A stretch of 64,000 bases of DNA from Pseudidiomarina insulisalsae (GTDB lineage Bacteria; Pseudomonadota; Gammaproteobacteria; Enterobacterales; Alteromonadaceae). Both the position numbers and the translations under genes were made by a program. Of the stretch, positions 1-11,467 are shown piece after piece. Where the stretch lies: positions 124,001 through 188,000 of the forward strand of contig NZ_PIPY01000007.1 of the NCBI RefSeq assembly GCF_003987065.1, read 5' to 3'. The notes beneath the pieces are model-generated. The model saw only the letters and a program-made list of their open reading frames with translations. It had not been told where the DNA came from and did not search any database. Position 1 is the first letter of the stretch; every line of letters begins with the position of its first letter.

Positions 1-3000
1 ATTCTGGCAAATACGCTAAACAGCAAATACGACGTGGAATTCACCACGTATTTCTCAGAATCCGCACTTGCCCGCACTCATTACACAGTGCGTATTGGCG
101 AGAACGTACAGGACATCGACGTGAAAGAACTCGAACAGAATTTAATTGAAGCTGCGCGCACCTGGGAAGATAACTTTGAACGTATCTTGCGCAGCACTTT
201 TGGCGAGTCAAAAGCAAACGCCATGAACAAGAAGTACGCAAACGGTTTTCCACGTGCGTACAAAGAAGAGATTCTGCCTTCGGTGGCCATTGCCGATATC
301 CAGCAACTGGAAGCGTTGGACAAAGATCACAAGCTGGGCATGCTGTTTTACCGCTCGCGTGAAGAGAACGAACAGAGCAAACGCATTCGCTTAAAGCTGT
401 TCCACAAAGACGAGCCTATCCATCTGTCAGACGTGCTGCCGATGCTGGAAAACTTTGGTCTGCGCATTATCGGTGAGAGCCCGTATCAGATTAAAGCAAC
501 GAACGGCGACATTTTCTGGATCCTCGACTTCCAGATGTTACACAGCAACGTCAAACTTGACCTTGAAGCCAGCCGCGATGTGTTCCAGGACGCTTTTGCC
601 AAAGTCTGGTCAGGACACTATGAAGACGATGGCTTCAACCGTCTGGTGCTGAGCGCCGGCCTGACCGGTCGCCAGGTCATTATTCTGCGTATGTTCGCGA
701 AATACATGCGTCAGATCGGCACGACCTTCAGCCAAAGCTATATCGAGAGTACCTTCAGTAAGTATCCGGTTATTGCAACGCTCATCGTCAAGCTCTTCTA
801 TAGCAAATTTGAGCCGTCAACCAAGAGCCGTAACAAGAAAATTGAAGCGCTGGAAACACGCATTACCGGTGAGCTCGACAATGTCGCCAACCTCGATGAC
901 GACCGTATTGTCCGCCGTTACGTAGAACTGATTCTGGCGGCGTTACGCACTAACTTCTTCCAAAATGACGAGCACGGCGAAGAGAAGCCTTATATCTCGA
1001 TCAAGTTTATGCCGGAAAAAGTTCCGGAAATGCCGTTGCCGCTGCCTAAGTATGAAATCTTCGTCTATTCACCGCGGGTAGAAGGTGTCCACCTGCGTGG
1101 TGGTAAAGTTGCACGTGGTGGTTTGCGTTGGTCGGACCGCCGTGAAGACTTCCGTACCGAAGTACTGGGTCTGGTGAAAGCGCAGCAGGTGAAGAACACG
1201 GTGATTGTACCCGTAGGCGCCAAAGGTGGCTTTTTCTGTAAACAGTTGCCGGAAGAGCGCGAAGCGTTCTTTGCCGAAGGTAAAGAGTGTTACCGCACCT
1301 TCATTCGCGCCTTATTGGATATCACCGATAACATCGTTGACGGTGAAGTCGTGCCGCCTGTCGATGTGGTTCGTCATGACGAAGACGATACCTATCTGGT
1401 GGTCGCTGCGGATAAAGGTACTGCAACCTTCTCCGATATCGCCAATGGTATCTCACAAGACTACAACTTCTGGCTGGGCGACGCGTTCGCCTCTGGCGGT
1501 TCGGTTGGCTATGACCACAAGAAAATGGGTATCACTGCCCGTGGTGCCTGGGAATCGGTGAAACGCCACTTCCGTGAAATCGGTATCGACTGTCAGAACA
1601 CTGACTTCACCGCCGTAGGCATTGGTGACATGGCCGGCGACGTCTTCGGTAATGGTATGTTGTTGTCAAAACACACCCGTTTGGTGGCTGCTTTTAACCA
1701 CTTGCATATTTTTATTGACCCGGAGCCGGATGCAAAAACCAGTTACGCGGAACGCGAGCGCTTGTTTGAGTTGCCACGTTCTTCCTGGGAAGACTACGAC
1801 AAGTCGCTGATCTCCTCTGGTGGCGGCGTATTCTCACGCAGCGCGAAAGCCATTGAGCTGTCACCGGAAATGAAGAAACTGTTCGGTACTCAGAAAAAAT
1901 CTATGACGCCGACAGATATGATTCGCACCATTTTAACCTTACCGGTCGATTTACTCTGGAACGGCGGTATCGGTACCTACGTTAAGTCCAGCAAAGAGAG
2001 CGACAGTGACGTGGGTGACCGCGCCAACGATGCGTTACGTGTAAATGGTAAAGAACTGCGCACCAAAATTGTCGGTGAGGGCGGTAACCTGGGTCTGACT
2101 CAGTTAGGCCGTATTGAGTATGCCCGCAATGGCGGTCGTATTAATACCGACGCCATTGACAACGTAGGCGGCGTTGACTGCTCGGATAACGAAGTCAATA
2201 TCAAGATCCTGTTAAACGGCCTGGTGGCGCAGGGTGAACTGACCCGCAAGCAACGCGATCAGCTACTTTATGACATGACCGATGAAGTGGCACAGATCGT
2301 GATTAAAGACTGTCACCGTCAGTCGCAGTCGATTTCGGTTACCGCACTGCGCGGTGCTGATCAGGTGAAAGAGCTGCAACGCTTTATTCATCATCTGGAA
2401 CGCGAAGGGCAACTGAACCGGGCATTAGAATTCTTGCCTGATGACGACGAGCTGGCGGAACGTCAGGCCAACAACCAGGGCTTTACCCGTCCTGAGCTGG
2501 CGGTGATCACCGCGTACGGCAAAATGGTGCTGAAAGAAGATTTGTTAGACGAAGCGGTCATGTCCGACCCGTTCCATGCGCGCTCGCTTATTAACGCCTT
2601 CCCGAAACCCTTGCAAGAACCTTATGCGGACGCCATGCAGGCGCACCCGCTGCGGGCACAGATTATTGCGACGCGCTTAGCCAATAATATTGTGAACGAT
2701 ATGGGACCTAATTTTGTGTTCCGTAAGATGGATGCCACCGGTGCGACACCGGCCGAAGTTGCTTCGGCCTACGTGGTAGCACGTGAGTGCTTTAACGTGC
2801 GCAGCCTGATGGAAGAAATTGAATCGTGCAATAACAAAATACCGGCTGACATCCAGAACCAGATGCTGTTCCAGTTGCGCCGTATCGTGCGCCGCTCAAC
2901 CCGTTGGTTCCTGCGTCATCGCCGTCAGGAGCTGACCACAATTCAGGAACAACTGGACTTTTACCAGAGTTCCTTTGTTGACTTACGGAAAAACGTGCTC

Positions 3001-3525
3001 AACTACCTGGTACCAGAGGAACGTGTTGGTATTGAAAAAAATATCGAGCGTTACACCAATAATGGCGTACCGGCGAAGTTGGCTGAGCAGATTGCCATCT
3101 TGTCGACACTCTTCTCTGCGCTTGATATTGCCGATATTGTGCATGAGACCGATCGCAAAGTGGGTAGTGTTGCCAACGCGTACTTCCACCTGGGCGCGAA
3201 AATGTCGTTGCACTGGTTCCTTGACCAGATCAACTCGCAGCCGGTCGATAATCACTGGCAGGCACTGGCGCGTGCAGCCTTCCGTGAAGAGCTGGATTGG
3301 CAGCAGCGTTCACTGACGTTGAGTATGCTCAAAGGCACCGACAGCAAAACGGACGGACTGGAAGTCCTGGCAGCCTGGTTGGACGAGAACCGCGTCTATG
3401 TTGATCGCTGGCTGCATATGCTGGCCGACTTCCGCACCACCAAAACGCATGAGTTCGCGAAGTTCTCGGTGGCGTTACGTGAACTGATGTTACTGAACCA
3501 TAACTGTACGGCGGTGCGAGTGTGA
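1..3525 (+). CDS. gdhB: NAD-specific glutamate dehydrogenase, large (180-kDa) class, 5' truncated by window
   Basis: Oxidative deamination of glutamate to 2-oxoglutarate with NAD, in the cytoplasm. The reading frame is open from base 1, so the gene begins upstream; about 1174 residues are visible out of roughly 1600 usual for this class. The catalytic core is recognisable near residues 360-420 of the visible part ([15 protein letters not shown], then [10 protein letters not shown]), followed by the Rossmann-like part with [15 protein letters not shown] and [13 protein letters not shown]. The stop overlaps the GTG start of pyrD by 4 nt, so the two may be translationally coupled. In marine gammaproteobacteria this enzyme is mostly catabolic, feeding amino-acid carbon into the TCA cycle. 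The identity is secure; the symbol is by family convention. Confidence 0.95.
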   Translation: MLANTLNSKYDVEFTTYFSESALARTHYTVRIGENVQDIDVKELEQNLIEAARTWEDNFERILRSTFGESKANAMNKKYANGFPRAYKEEILPSVAIADIQQLEALDKDHKLGMLFYRSREENEQSKRIRLKLFHKDEPIHLSDVLPMLENFGLRIIGESPYQIKATNGDIFWILDFQMLHSNVKLDLEASRDVFQDAFAKVWSGHYEDDGFNRLVLSAGLTGRQVIILRMFAKYMRQIGTTFSQSYIESTFSKYPVIATLIVKLFYSKFEPSTKSRNKKIEALETRITGELDNVANLDDDRIVRRYVELILAALRTNFFQNDEHGEEKPYISIKFMPEKVPEMPLPLPKYEIFVYSPRVEGVHLRGGKVARGGLRWSDRREDFRTEVLGLVKAQQVKNTVIVPVGAKGGFFCKQLPEEREAFFAEGKECYRTFIRALLDITDNIVDGEVVPPVDVVRHDEDDTYLVVAADKGTATFSDIANGISQDYNFWLGDAFASGGSVGYDHKKMGITARGAWESVKRHFREIGIDCQNTDFTAVGIGDMAGDVFGNGMLLSKHTRLVAAFNHLHIFIDPEPDAKTSYAERERLFELPRSSWEDYDKSLISSGGGVFSRSAKAIELSPEMKKLFGTQKKSMTPTDMIRTILTLPVDLLWNGGIGTYVKSSKESDSDVGDRANDALRVNGKELRTKIVGEGGNLGLTQLGRIEYARNGGRINTDAIDNVGGVDCSDNEVNIKILLNGLVAQGELTRKQRDQLLYDMTDEVAQIVIKDCHRQSQSISVTALRGADQVKELQRFIHHLEREGQLNRALEFLPDDDELAERQANNQGFTRPELAVITAYGKMVLKEDLLDEAVMSDPFHARSLINAFPKPLQEPYADAMQAHPLRAQIIATRLANNIVNDMGPNFVFRKMDATGATPAEVASAYVVARECFNVRSLMEEIESCNNKIPADIQNQMLFQLRRIVRRSTRWFLRHRRQELTTIQEQLDFYQSSFVDLRKNVLNYLVPEERVGIEKNIERYTNNGVPAKLAEQIAILSTLFSALDIADIVHETDRKVGSVANAYFHLGAKMSLHWFLDQINSQPVDNHWQALARAAFREELDWQQRSLTLSMLKGTDSKTDGLEVLAAWLDENRVYVDRWLHMLADFRTTKTHEFAKFSVALRELMLLNHNCTAVRV

Positions 3526-4535
3526 GTTTCTACGGCCTTGCACGCTGGGCGCTGTTTCGCATGGATGCGGAACAGGCCCACGATTACTCCCTTCGCATGT
3601 TGCGTAACTACGCGCATACGCCGGTAGCCGCTATGTGGCGGCAAAAGGTGAAAGCTAACCCGGTGGAAGTGATGGGCATTCAGTTTCCCAATCCGGTGGG
3701 ACTGGCGGCAGGTCTTGATAAAAATGCCGAGTGCATCGACGCGTTTGCGCAAATGGGTTTTGGTTTTATTGAGGTTGGCACGGTAACCCCGCGCCCGCAA
3801 CCGGGTAACCCGAAGCCACGGTTGTTCCGGATTGCCGAAAAAGAGGCCATTATCAATCGCATGGGCTTTAACAATCAGGGCGTTGATTATCTGGTTGAAC
3901 AGGTAAAGCAAGCGAACTATCAGGGCGTGCTGGGAATTAATATCGGCAAAAATAAGGACACGCCGGAAGAGCAGGCCGTCAATGATTACGTTACCTGTAT
4001 GCGCAAAGTCTATGCCCATGCCAGTTACATCACGGTAAATATTTCATCGCCGAATACGCCCGGACTACGGTCCTTTCAGCACGGCGAAGCCCTCGATAAA
4101 TTACTCTCCAGCTTAAAGAAAGAACAAGCGGCGCTGACCACCAAACATGGGCGCTACGTACCTATAGCGGTGAAAATAGCGCCTGATTTGAGCAACGAAG
4201 AGTTGCGGTTGATGGCAACATCATTCCTCAAGCACGAAATTGACGCAGTTATCGCGACCAATACCACTTTAAGTCGCGATGCAGTGAAAGGGCTGCCCCA
4301 TGCTGAAGAGGCGGGCGGTCTCAGCGGCGCTGTACTGTTCGATGCCAGTACGCGCGTGGTACGCGATCTTGCCGGTTATCTGGAAAATAAGATCCCGATT
4401 ATTGCCGCTGGCGGGGTCGATTCTTACGCCGCTGCCCGGGCTAAGCTCGCTGCCGGAGCCAGTCTGGTGCAGGTTTATACGGGCTTTATTTACCATGGAC
4501 CGAAACTGATTTCTGATATCGTGAATCGCTTGTAA
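3522..4535 (+). CDS. pyrD: Dihydroorotate dehydrogenase (quinone), class 2
   Basis: Fourth step of pyrimidine synthesis: oxidises dihydroorotate to orotate with FMN and passes electrons to quinone at the inner membrane. The protein has 337 residues, the usual length. The N-terminal amphipathic helix typical of class 2 enzymes is present (residues 1-30), and the catalytic serine motif [11 protein letters not shown] lies at about residues 173-183. The FMN phosphate site is visible towards the C-terminus (IAAGGVDS, then [10 protein letters not shown]). The start is GTG, overlapping the stop of the upstream dehydrogenase; the N-terminus [20 protein letters not shown] fits the family. pyrD followed by zapC is the E. 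coli order. Confidence 0.97.
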   Translation: MSFYGLARWALFRMDAEQAHDYSLRMLRNYAHTPVAAMWRQKVKANPVEVMGIQFPNPVGLAAGLDKNAECIDAFAQMGFGFIEVGTVTPRPQPGNPKPRLFRIAEKEAIINRMGFNNQGVDYLVEQVKQANYQGVLGINIGKNKDTPEEQAVNDYVTCMRKVYAHASYITVNISSPNTPGLRSFQHGEALDKLLSSLKKEQAALTTKHGRYVPIAVKIAPDLSNEELRLMATSFLKHEIDAVIATNTTLSRDAVKGLPHAEEAGGLSGAVLFDASTRVVRDLAGYLENKIPIIAAGGVDSYAAARAKLAAGASLVQVYTGFIYHGPKLISDIVNRL

Positions 4536-4543
4536 TTTGCCAG

Positions 4544-4581
4544 GTTGTTAGCTATGTTAAGACGCAGCTAACAACTATAAT
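4544..4581 (+). promoter_or_regulatory. Perfect 10-bp inverted repeat followed by TATAAT, upstream of zapC
   Basis: GTTGTTAGCT (4544-4553) is repeated inverted as AGCTAACAAC (4566-4575) around a 12-nt loop, and a consensus -10 hexamer TATAAT starts on the next base (4576-4581). There is no run of T after the stem, so a simple intrinsic terminator of pyrD is unlikely. It is either an operator over the zapC promoter or a weak hairpin terminator with a promoter after it. No good -35 is visible. Confidence 0.5.
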
Positions 4582-4612
4582 AAGAAAAATTACTTAGGTT
4601 AAGGGAGCTATC

Positions 4613-5164
4613 GTGCACGCATCTCAGCATTGGCGGTGGGTTTATGACCCGGAAACGCAACAGCTAACAGTAGAGCTCGATCACGGGTTAGTGCACAAGT
4701 GTCCTTACAAAGCCTCGCGCTTGATCCCCATGAATCCCATACACGCGGCATTTACCACAGAAGATGCCAGCTGTTTTCAGGAATTTTACGACGCGTTAAG
4801 CGCTTATGAGCTCTGGGATCCCATGTTGCTAACCCAGGCCGCGATCAATCGCACCATCTTAGAGCGCTTTGGCCGTCCGCAAATGCCCCAAAGCTGGTAT
4901 TTCCAGAACTGTTCTGAAGTACCTAACTATCCACTTGAAGTGGGTGCGCTTGTTGAGCTGAATTCAGGAATTGAAACGGCTATTTTTGTCCTGACGGCCA
5001 TTGATGAAGAGTTTGCCGAATGCATGTTGCTCGGTAGTTCAATGACGCTATCAGAAGTGAAAGTGATGCAGCAGTTTGATTCGGTTAAAGTGCTGCTGAA
5101 TCGCCTGCAGCCAAGCCATTACCTGCAACTCAATCTCGACGATGAGCATCTGCGGCACGCCTGA
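4613..5164 (+). CDS. zapC: Cell division protein ZapC
   Basis: FtsZ-associated protein that stabilises Z-ring filaments in the cytoplasm. The 183-residue length and N-terminus (HWRWVYDPETQQL) match E. coli ZapC (NWRWYYDEEHDR), and the internal PQMPQSWYFQ resembles its PQMPKSWHF. It sits directly after pyrD, as in E. coli. The start is GTG with GGGAG five bases upstream (4603-4607), which decides this start. The family is poorly conserved outside these blocks, so the assignment rests on the motifs plus synteny. Confidence 0.9.
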   Translation: MHASQHWRWVYDPETQQLTVELDHGLVHKCPYKASRLIPMNPIHAAFTTEDASCFQEFYDALSAYELWDPMLLTQAAINRTILERFGRPQMPQSWYFQNCSEVPNYPLEVGALVELNSGIETAIFVLTAIDEEFAECMLLGSSMTLSEVKVMQQFDSVKVLLNRLQPSHYLQLNLDDEHLRHA

Positions 5165-5176
5165 TCCGAGGCTAGC

Positions 5177-7019
<1,843 letters not shown>

Positions 7020-7048
7020 TCCGATGCTGCGCATGTTACCAAGGTTTT

Positions 7049-7076
7049 AGAATAACGCAAGAGGCTTTTCACTTAA
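7049..7076 (-). promoter_or_regulatory. Candidate promoter of tRNA-fMet
   Basis: On the minus strand TTAAGT (7071-7076) and TATTCT (7049-7054) are separated by 16 nt, about 30 nt before the mature 5' end of the tRNA. Both hexamers are imperfect. This is the best pair visible in the gap before the tRNA. Confidence 0.45.
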
Positions 7077-7155
7077 CTGCCGGTTATTTCATCAAATCCA
7101 CTCTGAATGGTGTTTTTTCAGGCAATTGCCCCAATACAGCGTGCTATGCATACCG

Positions 7156-7161
7156 TATAAT
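7156..7161 (+). promoter_or_regulatory. Consensus -10 box upstream of rlmKL
   Basis: A perfect TATAAT lies 34 nt before the rlmKL ATG, and an AAGGA ribosome site follows at about 7179-7183. No convincing -35 hexamer lies 16-18 nt upstream, so only the -10 is called. Confidence 0.5.
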
Positions 7162-7194
7162 AGCGCCACATTCGCTTAAGGAACTGCATTTAAC

Positions 7195-9327
7195 ATGACT
7201 GCAACATCAAACTACTTCGCTACCTGTGCGAAAGGTTTAGAACCCTTACTGTTTGAGGAGTTACAACAACTAGGGTTAACCGATGTCCAGCAAACGGTAG
7301 CAGGCTGTCGTTTTCAGGCCGACACTTTGCATGCCTATAAGGTATGTTTATGGAGTCGGTTGGCCAGCCGTGTCTTGTTGCAACTCGGCCAGTGTGAAGT
7401 AGGTCGCGATCTCGGCGCGGCCACTGCGGCCATTAGCCAGACCCCATGGCACGAACACTTTTATGTTGAACAGACCTTTGTGGTCAGCTTTACCGGGCAG
7501 AATCAGCAGATTCGTCACACGCAGTTTGGTGCACAACTGGTCAAAGACGGTATTGTCGATCATTTTCGCGAGCAGGGATTAGGCCGCCCGAATGTGGATC
7601 GCGAAACGCCTGATGTGCGTATCCATGCCCATTTACACCGGCAACAGCTAACCTGGTATCTGGACTTAGTCGGTGAACCATTGCACCGTCGTGGCTATCG
7701 TTTAGAGCAGGGCGCCGCACCGTTGCGCGAGACTCTGGCAGCAGCGATTGCGCTGCGCGCCGGTGTTACGCAAAACACCGAAGTGCTGGTCGATCCATTT
7801 TGTGGTTCAGGTACCTTACTGCTCGAAGCGGCAATGATTGTGCTTGATCATGCACCCGGCCTACGCCGCCAGCAATGGGGTTTACAGCGCTGGCGGCAAT
7901 ACCAGCCGCAGCTTTGGCAACAATTGCTGAATGAAGCTCAGCAACGATTCCAGCAGGCCAGCGAACGATCTGACTTACGGTTATATGGTTCTGATAATGA
8001 TGCCCGTGTGCTTGCCATCGCTGATCAGAATGCCACACGCCTGGAAATCAGCGACCGCTGTCAGTGGCAATCTGGCGACGCGACAAAAGTCAGTGCGCCG
8101 CAGAGCACCGCTCAGGAAAAAATTCTGCTGTGTAATCCTCCCTACGGTGAACGCTTAGGCGAAGAAGTCGAAACACTGTTGCTTTATCGTCGCTTCGGGC
8201 AGCAACTGCGCCAGCAATTTCAGTCATGGCAGGTTGCTATTCTGGCCGGCGACGAAAGCCTGTTGAAACGCCTGAAATTGCGCAGTCATAAGAAATACAA
8301 GCTGTTTAACGGTGCGCTGGAGGTCATTCTGGCCCTCTACGACTTGCAAAAAGAGCAAACTGAGTTTACCCAGGAGCAATCCAGCGATCTTGCTAACCGA
8401 CTGCGGAAAAACTACCAGAAAATGGAAAAATGGGCGGCAAAAGAAGGCGTTAGTGCGTGGCGCTTATACGACGCGGATCTCCCTGAGTACAATGCCGCGG
8501 TCGACGTTTATAACGAACATCTGGTCATTCAGGAATACGCGGCGCCAAAAGACATTCCACCCGCGGTGGCAAAAGAGCGACTCTGGTATCTGCTCGATAC
8601 ATTGGCCGAAACGTTACCTTTTGCCGCTGCCAATATGCATTTAAAGGTGCGGCAAAAGCAGGCCGGTAAACAACAGTACCAGCGCCAGCAACTGCGCGAT
8701 ATCACTACCGTGGTTCATGAATATGACGCGCAGTTCAAGGTTAATCTGAGTGACTACCTGGACACCGGGCTCTTTCTCGACCACCGTTGGGCGCGTCGCG
8801 AGCTGGGCCGCATGGCCAGCGGCAAACAGGTGCTAAATTTGTTTGCCTATACCTGCACCGCTTCGGTTCATGCCGCTTTAGGTGGCGCCCGGGATGTCAC
8901 TTCGGTGGATTTATCCAAGACTTACCTGGCCTGGGGCGAGGACAACTTTCGTCTGAATCAGTTACAGCCGCGGCGACATTCTTTTATTCAGGCGGATTGT
9001 TTGCAGTGGTTGCAACGTCAACGGCCGCAGCAGCGCTTTGATGTTATCTTCCTCGATCCGCCGACTTTTTCAAACTCGAAGCGTATGCAGGACGTACTGG
9101 ACATCCAGCGCGATCACGTGAATTTGCTGAAACTGGCGGCGCGCTTATTAAAAGATGACGGCGTGATTTTGTTTTCCAATAATAAACGCCGGTTTAAGCT
9201 CGACGAAGAGGGACTGGCAGAAGCATTTCTGAAAGCCGAAGACTGGACCCAGCGCTCCATCAGCGCCGACTTTGCGCGTCATAAAGGCATTCATCATTTA
9301 TTTAAGGTTAGCCACCAACATGGATGA
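7195..9327 (+). CDS. rlmL: Bifunctional 23S rRNA methyltransferase RlmKL (m2G2445 and m7G2069)
   Basis: SAM-dependent enzyme with two methyltransferase domains that modifies domain V of 23S rRNA: N2 of G2445 (N-terminal half) and N7 of G2069 (C-terminal half). The 710 residues are the full fused length. The first half has a THUMP-type RNA-binding region and then the SAM site VDPFCGSGTLLLEAA with catalytic NPPYGERLG. The second half has the RlmK SAM site VLNLFAYTCTASVHAA and LDPPTFSNSKRM. E. coli has the same gene just upstream of uup. The stop overlaps the start of the following glutaredoxin-like gene. Confidence 0.97.
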   Translation: MTATSNYFATCAKGLEPLLFEELQQLGLTDVQQTVAGCRFQADTLHAYKVCLWSRLASRVLLQLGQCEVGRDLGAATAAISQTPWHEHFYVEQTFVVSFTGQNQQIRHTQFGAQLVKDGIVDHFREQGLGRPNVDRETPDVRIHAHLHRQQLTWYLDLVGEPLHRRGYRLEQGAAPLRETLAAAIALRAGVTQNTEVLVDPFCGSGTLLLEAAMIVLDHAPGLRRQQWGLQRWRQYQPQLWQQLLNEAQQRFQQASERSDLRLYGSDNDARVLAIADQNATRLEISDRCQWQSGDATKVSAPQSTAQEKILLCNPPYGERLGEEVETLLLYRRFGQQLRQQFQSWQVAILAGDESLLKRLKLRSHKKYKLFNGALEVILALYDLQKEQTEFTQEQSSDLANRLRKNYQKMEKWAAKEGVSAWRLYDADLPEYNAAVDVYNEHLVIQEYAAPKDIPPAVAKERLWYLLDTLAETLPFAAANMHLKVRQKQAGKQQYQRQQLRDITTVVHEYDAQFKVNLSDYLDTGLFLDHRWARRELGRMASGKQVLNLFAYTCTASVHAALGGARDVTSVDLSKTYLAWGEDNFRLNQLQPRRHSFIQADCLQWLQRQRPQQRFDVIFLDPPTFSNSKRMQDVLDIQRDHVNLLKLAARLLKDDGVILFSNNKRRFKLDEEGLAEAFLKAEDWTQRSISADFARHKGIHHLFKVSHQHG

Positions 9328-9556
9328 TTTTTATCTGTTGACGAAACCGAACTGTCCGCTGTGCAACGAAGCACTGGCGGAAATTCACCGCTTACAGCTC
9401 GAGGAACCGGTCCGCTTGCACTGGGTGGATATCAGTGAGCAACCAGAGCTGCTGGAAGAGTATGCCCTGTTGGTTCCGGTTCTGGTGCGCGGTAAGGACG
9501 ACGCCGAGCTGCGCTGGCCATTTACTAATGAATTAACGGAATTTTTAAGCGCATGA
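9320..9556 (+). CDS. Glutaredoxin-family protein
   Basis: Small (78-residue) thioredoxin-fold protein of the glutaredoxin-like DUF836 type. It begins MDDFYLLTKPNCPLCNEALA, with a redox-type CPLC motif at residues 12-15, followed by a typical beta-alpha pattern and a cis-proline region VPVLVRG. The start at 9320 is preferred over an in-frame upstream ATG inside rlmKL: it removes a tail foreign to the family, and AAGG lies just upstream. It overlaps the rlmKL stop by 8 nt and the uup start by 4 nt, so it is co-transcribed with both. The substrate is unknown. Confidence 0.85.
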   Translation: MDDFYLLTKPNCPLCNEALAEIHRLQLEEPVRLHWVDISEQPELLEEYALLVPVLVRGKDDAELRWPFTNELTEFLSA

Positions 9557-11460
9557 CCGTATTACGTATTCAACAAGCGCAACTGGCTTTTGGCCGCGAA
9601 CCTATTCTCGACCATGTCGATCTGGTCATCGAGGAGGGCGAGCGTCTGTGTCTGGTGGGGCGCAATGGCGCGGGAAAATCGACGCTGCTTAAAGCAATTG
9701 CGGGCGACATTCAGCTAGACGATGGGGTTATCCAGAAAGTCGGTGACACTGTGGTTGCCCGCTTGCCCCAGGACCCGCCGGCCAACTCTGAACAACGGGT
9801 GTACGATTACGTCGCCGAAGCGCTTGCGGACGTCGGTGATGTATTAAAGCGTTACCATGAGACCTCGCAGCAACTGACCCGCGAGCCCGAAAACGAGGTG
9901 TTGCTTACCGAGCTGTCACGACTGCAGACGCAGCTTGAGGCTGTCAGCGGCTGGCAACTTCAGACCCGGATTGAACAAACCCTGACCCGCTTAGGCCTGG
10001 ATGAGAACGCTTCGATGGCGGCGTTATCAGGTGGTTGGCTGCGTCGTGTTGCGCTGGCCCGGGCGCTGGTCGTTGCGCCCGACTTGTTGTTACTTGATGA
10101 GCCTACTAACCATCTGGATATTGAGATGGTGCAGTGGCTTGAGTCTGTGTTACTGGATTTTCGCGGTGCGGTGCTTTTTATCAGTCACGATCGTATGTTC
10201 ATCCGCCGTTTAGCAACCCGCATTATCGATTTAGATCGCGGGCAGCTTAGCTCGTTTCCCGGCGATTACGATCACTACCTGGCAAAAAAACAGGAATTGT
10301 TGGAAGTTGAGGCCAATCAGAACGCCGAATTCGACAAGAAACTGGCGCAGGAAGAAGTCTGGATCCGACAGGGCATTAAGGCGCGTCGTACCCGCAACGA
10401 AGGCCGGGTCAGAGCTTTGCAGGATCTGCGCAAACAACGTCAACAGCGCCGGGAGCAACAAGGTTCAGCGCGCCTGGCGGTGCAGGAATCACAGCGCTCC
10501 GGCAAGTTAGTGTTCGAAGGCGAGGGCATTCAGTTAGACTTTGCCGGTAAGCCTATTCTGCGCGACTTTAATCTTACCTTGCAACGTGGTGATAAAATCG
10601 CGCTGGTAGGACCCAATGGCTGTGGTAAAAGCACCTTAATACGGGTCATTTTAGGACAGCAACAGGTCGACGCCGGAAAGGTAAAACTGGGTACGAATCT
10701 TGAGGTAGCCTATTTTGATCAGCATCGCGCTACCCTGGATCCGCAAAAATCAGTGGCGGAAAATGTGGGTGATGGCAAACAGGACATTACTTTTAATGGT
10801 CGTACCCGACATATTCTCAGCTACCTGCAGGACTTCCTGTTTGCACCGCAGCAGGCACGGACGCCCGTCCATGCGTTGTCCGGTGGTGAACGCAACCGCG
10901 CGCTGTTAGCCAAGTTATTCCTGCAACCGAGCAACCTGCTGGTACTCGATGAGCCCACCAATGATCTTGATATCGATACTCTGGAATTACTGGAACAGAT
11001 TATTGCCGATTACCAGGGCACCGTCATTTTAGTCAGCCACGATCGTGAGTTCGTCAATAACACCGCCACCAGCATTTTATTGTTTGAGGGCGAGGGCAAG
11101 GTCACTGAGATCGTCGGCGACTTTAACGATGTTGAGCATTATTTGACGCAGCAAAAAACCTCGGGAACTAAACCACTGGCACGGCAGTCAGAAAAGCCGG
11201 TGATCAAGGGTTCAGCACAACCCAGGAAAAAGTTATCCTATAAGCTTCAGCGTGAACTTGATATGCTACCGGAACGCATTGAAGCTTTAGAAAACGAACA
11301 ACAGGAACTTCAGACGCAAGTGAATGACCCGGCGTTCTATAACCGTCCGCATGAAGAAACCGGACGTGTGTTAGAACGCCTCTCTGTATTAGAAGAAGAG
11401 CTGATGCAGGCACTTGAACGTTGGGACGAACTCGAAAATTTACAAAAAGAGAGCAGTTAA
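9553..11460 (+). CDS. uup: ABC-F ATPase Uup
   Basis: Cytoplasmic ABC-F protein without membrane domains. Uup acts on the ribosome or on branched DNA intermediates, and loss in E. coli raises precise transposon excision. Two ATPase domains are seen: Walker A GRNGAGKST with signature LSGGWLRRVALARAL, then GPNGCGKST with LSGGERNRALLAKL, each followed by LLLDEPTNHLD or VLDEPTNDLD. The linker between domains is rich in charged helices (EEVWIRQGIKARRTRNEGR). The C-terminal roughly 80 residues form the coiled-coil DNA-binding tail typical of Uup (635 residues in total). It is tightly linked to rlmKL as in E. coli. Confidence 0.96.
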   Translation: MTVLRIQQAQLAFGREPILDHVDLVIEEGERLCLVGRNGAGKSTLLKAIAGDIQLDDGVIQKVGDTVVARLPQDPPANSEQRVYDYVAEALADVGDVLKRYHETSQQLTREPENEVLLTELSRLQTQLEAVSGWQLQTRIEQTLTRLGLDENASMAALSGGWLRRVALARALVVAPDLLLLDEPTNHLDIEMVQWLESVLLDFRGAVLFISHDRMFIRRLATRIIDLDRGQLSSFPGDYDHYLAKKQELLEVEANQNAEFDKKLAQEEVWIRQGIKARRTRNEGRVRALQDLRKQRQQRREQQGSARLAVQESQRSGKLVFEGEGIQLDFAGKPILRDFNLTLQRGDKIALVGPNGCGKSTLIRVILGQQQVDAGKVKLGTNLEVAYFDQHRATLDPQKSVAENVGDGKQDITFNGRTRHILSYLQDFLFAPQQARTPVHALSGGERNRALLAKLFLQPSNLLVLDEPTNDLDIDTLELLEQIIADYQGTVILVSHDREFVNNTATSILLFEGEGKVTEIVGDFNDVEHYLTQQKTSGTKPLARQSEKPVIKGSAQPRKKLSYKLQRELDMLPERIEALENEQQELQTQVNDPAFYNRPHEETGRVLERLSVLEEELMQALERWDELENLQKESS

Positions 11461-11467
11461 CAGACCT

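Noticed and set aside
3396-4019. Minus-strand 207-codon frame across the GDH/pyrD junction
   Set aside because: Antisense to two certain genes, without family resemblance.
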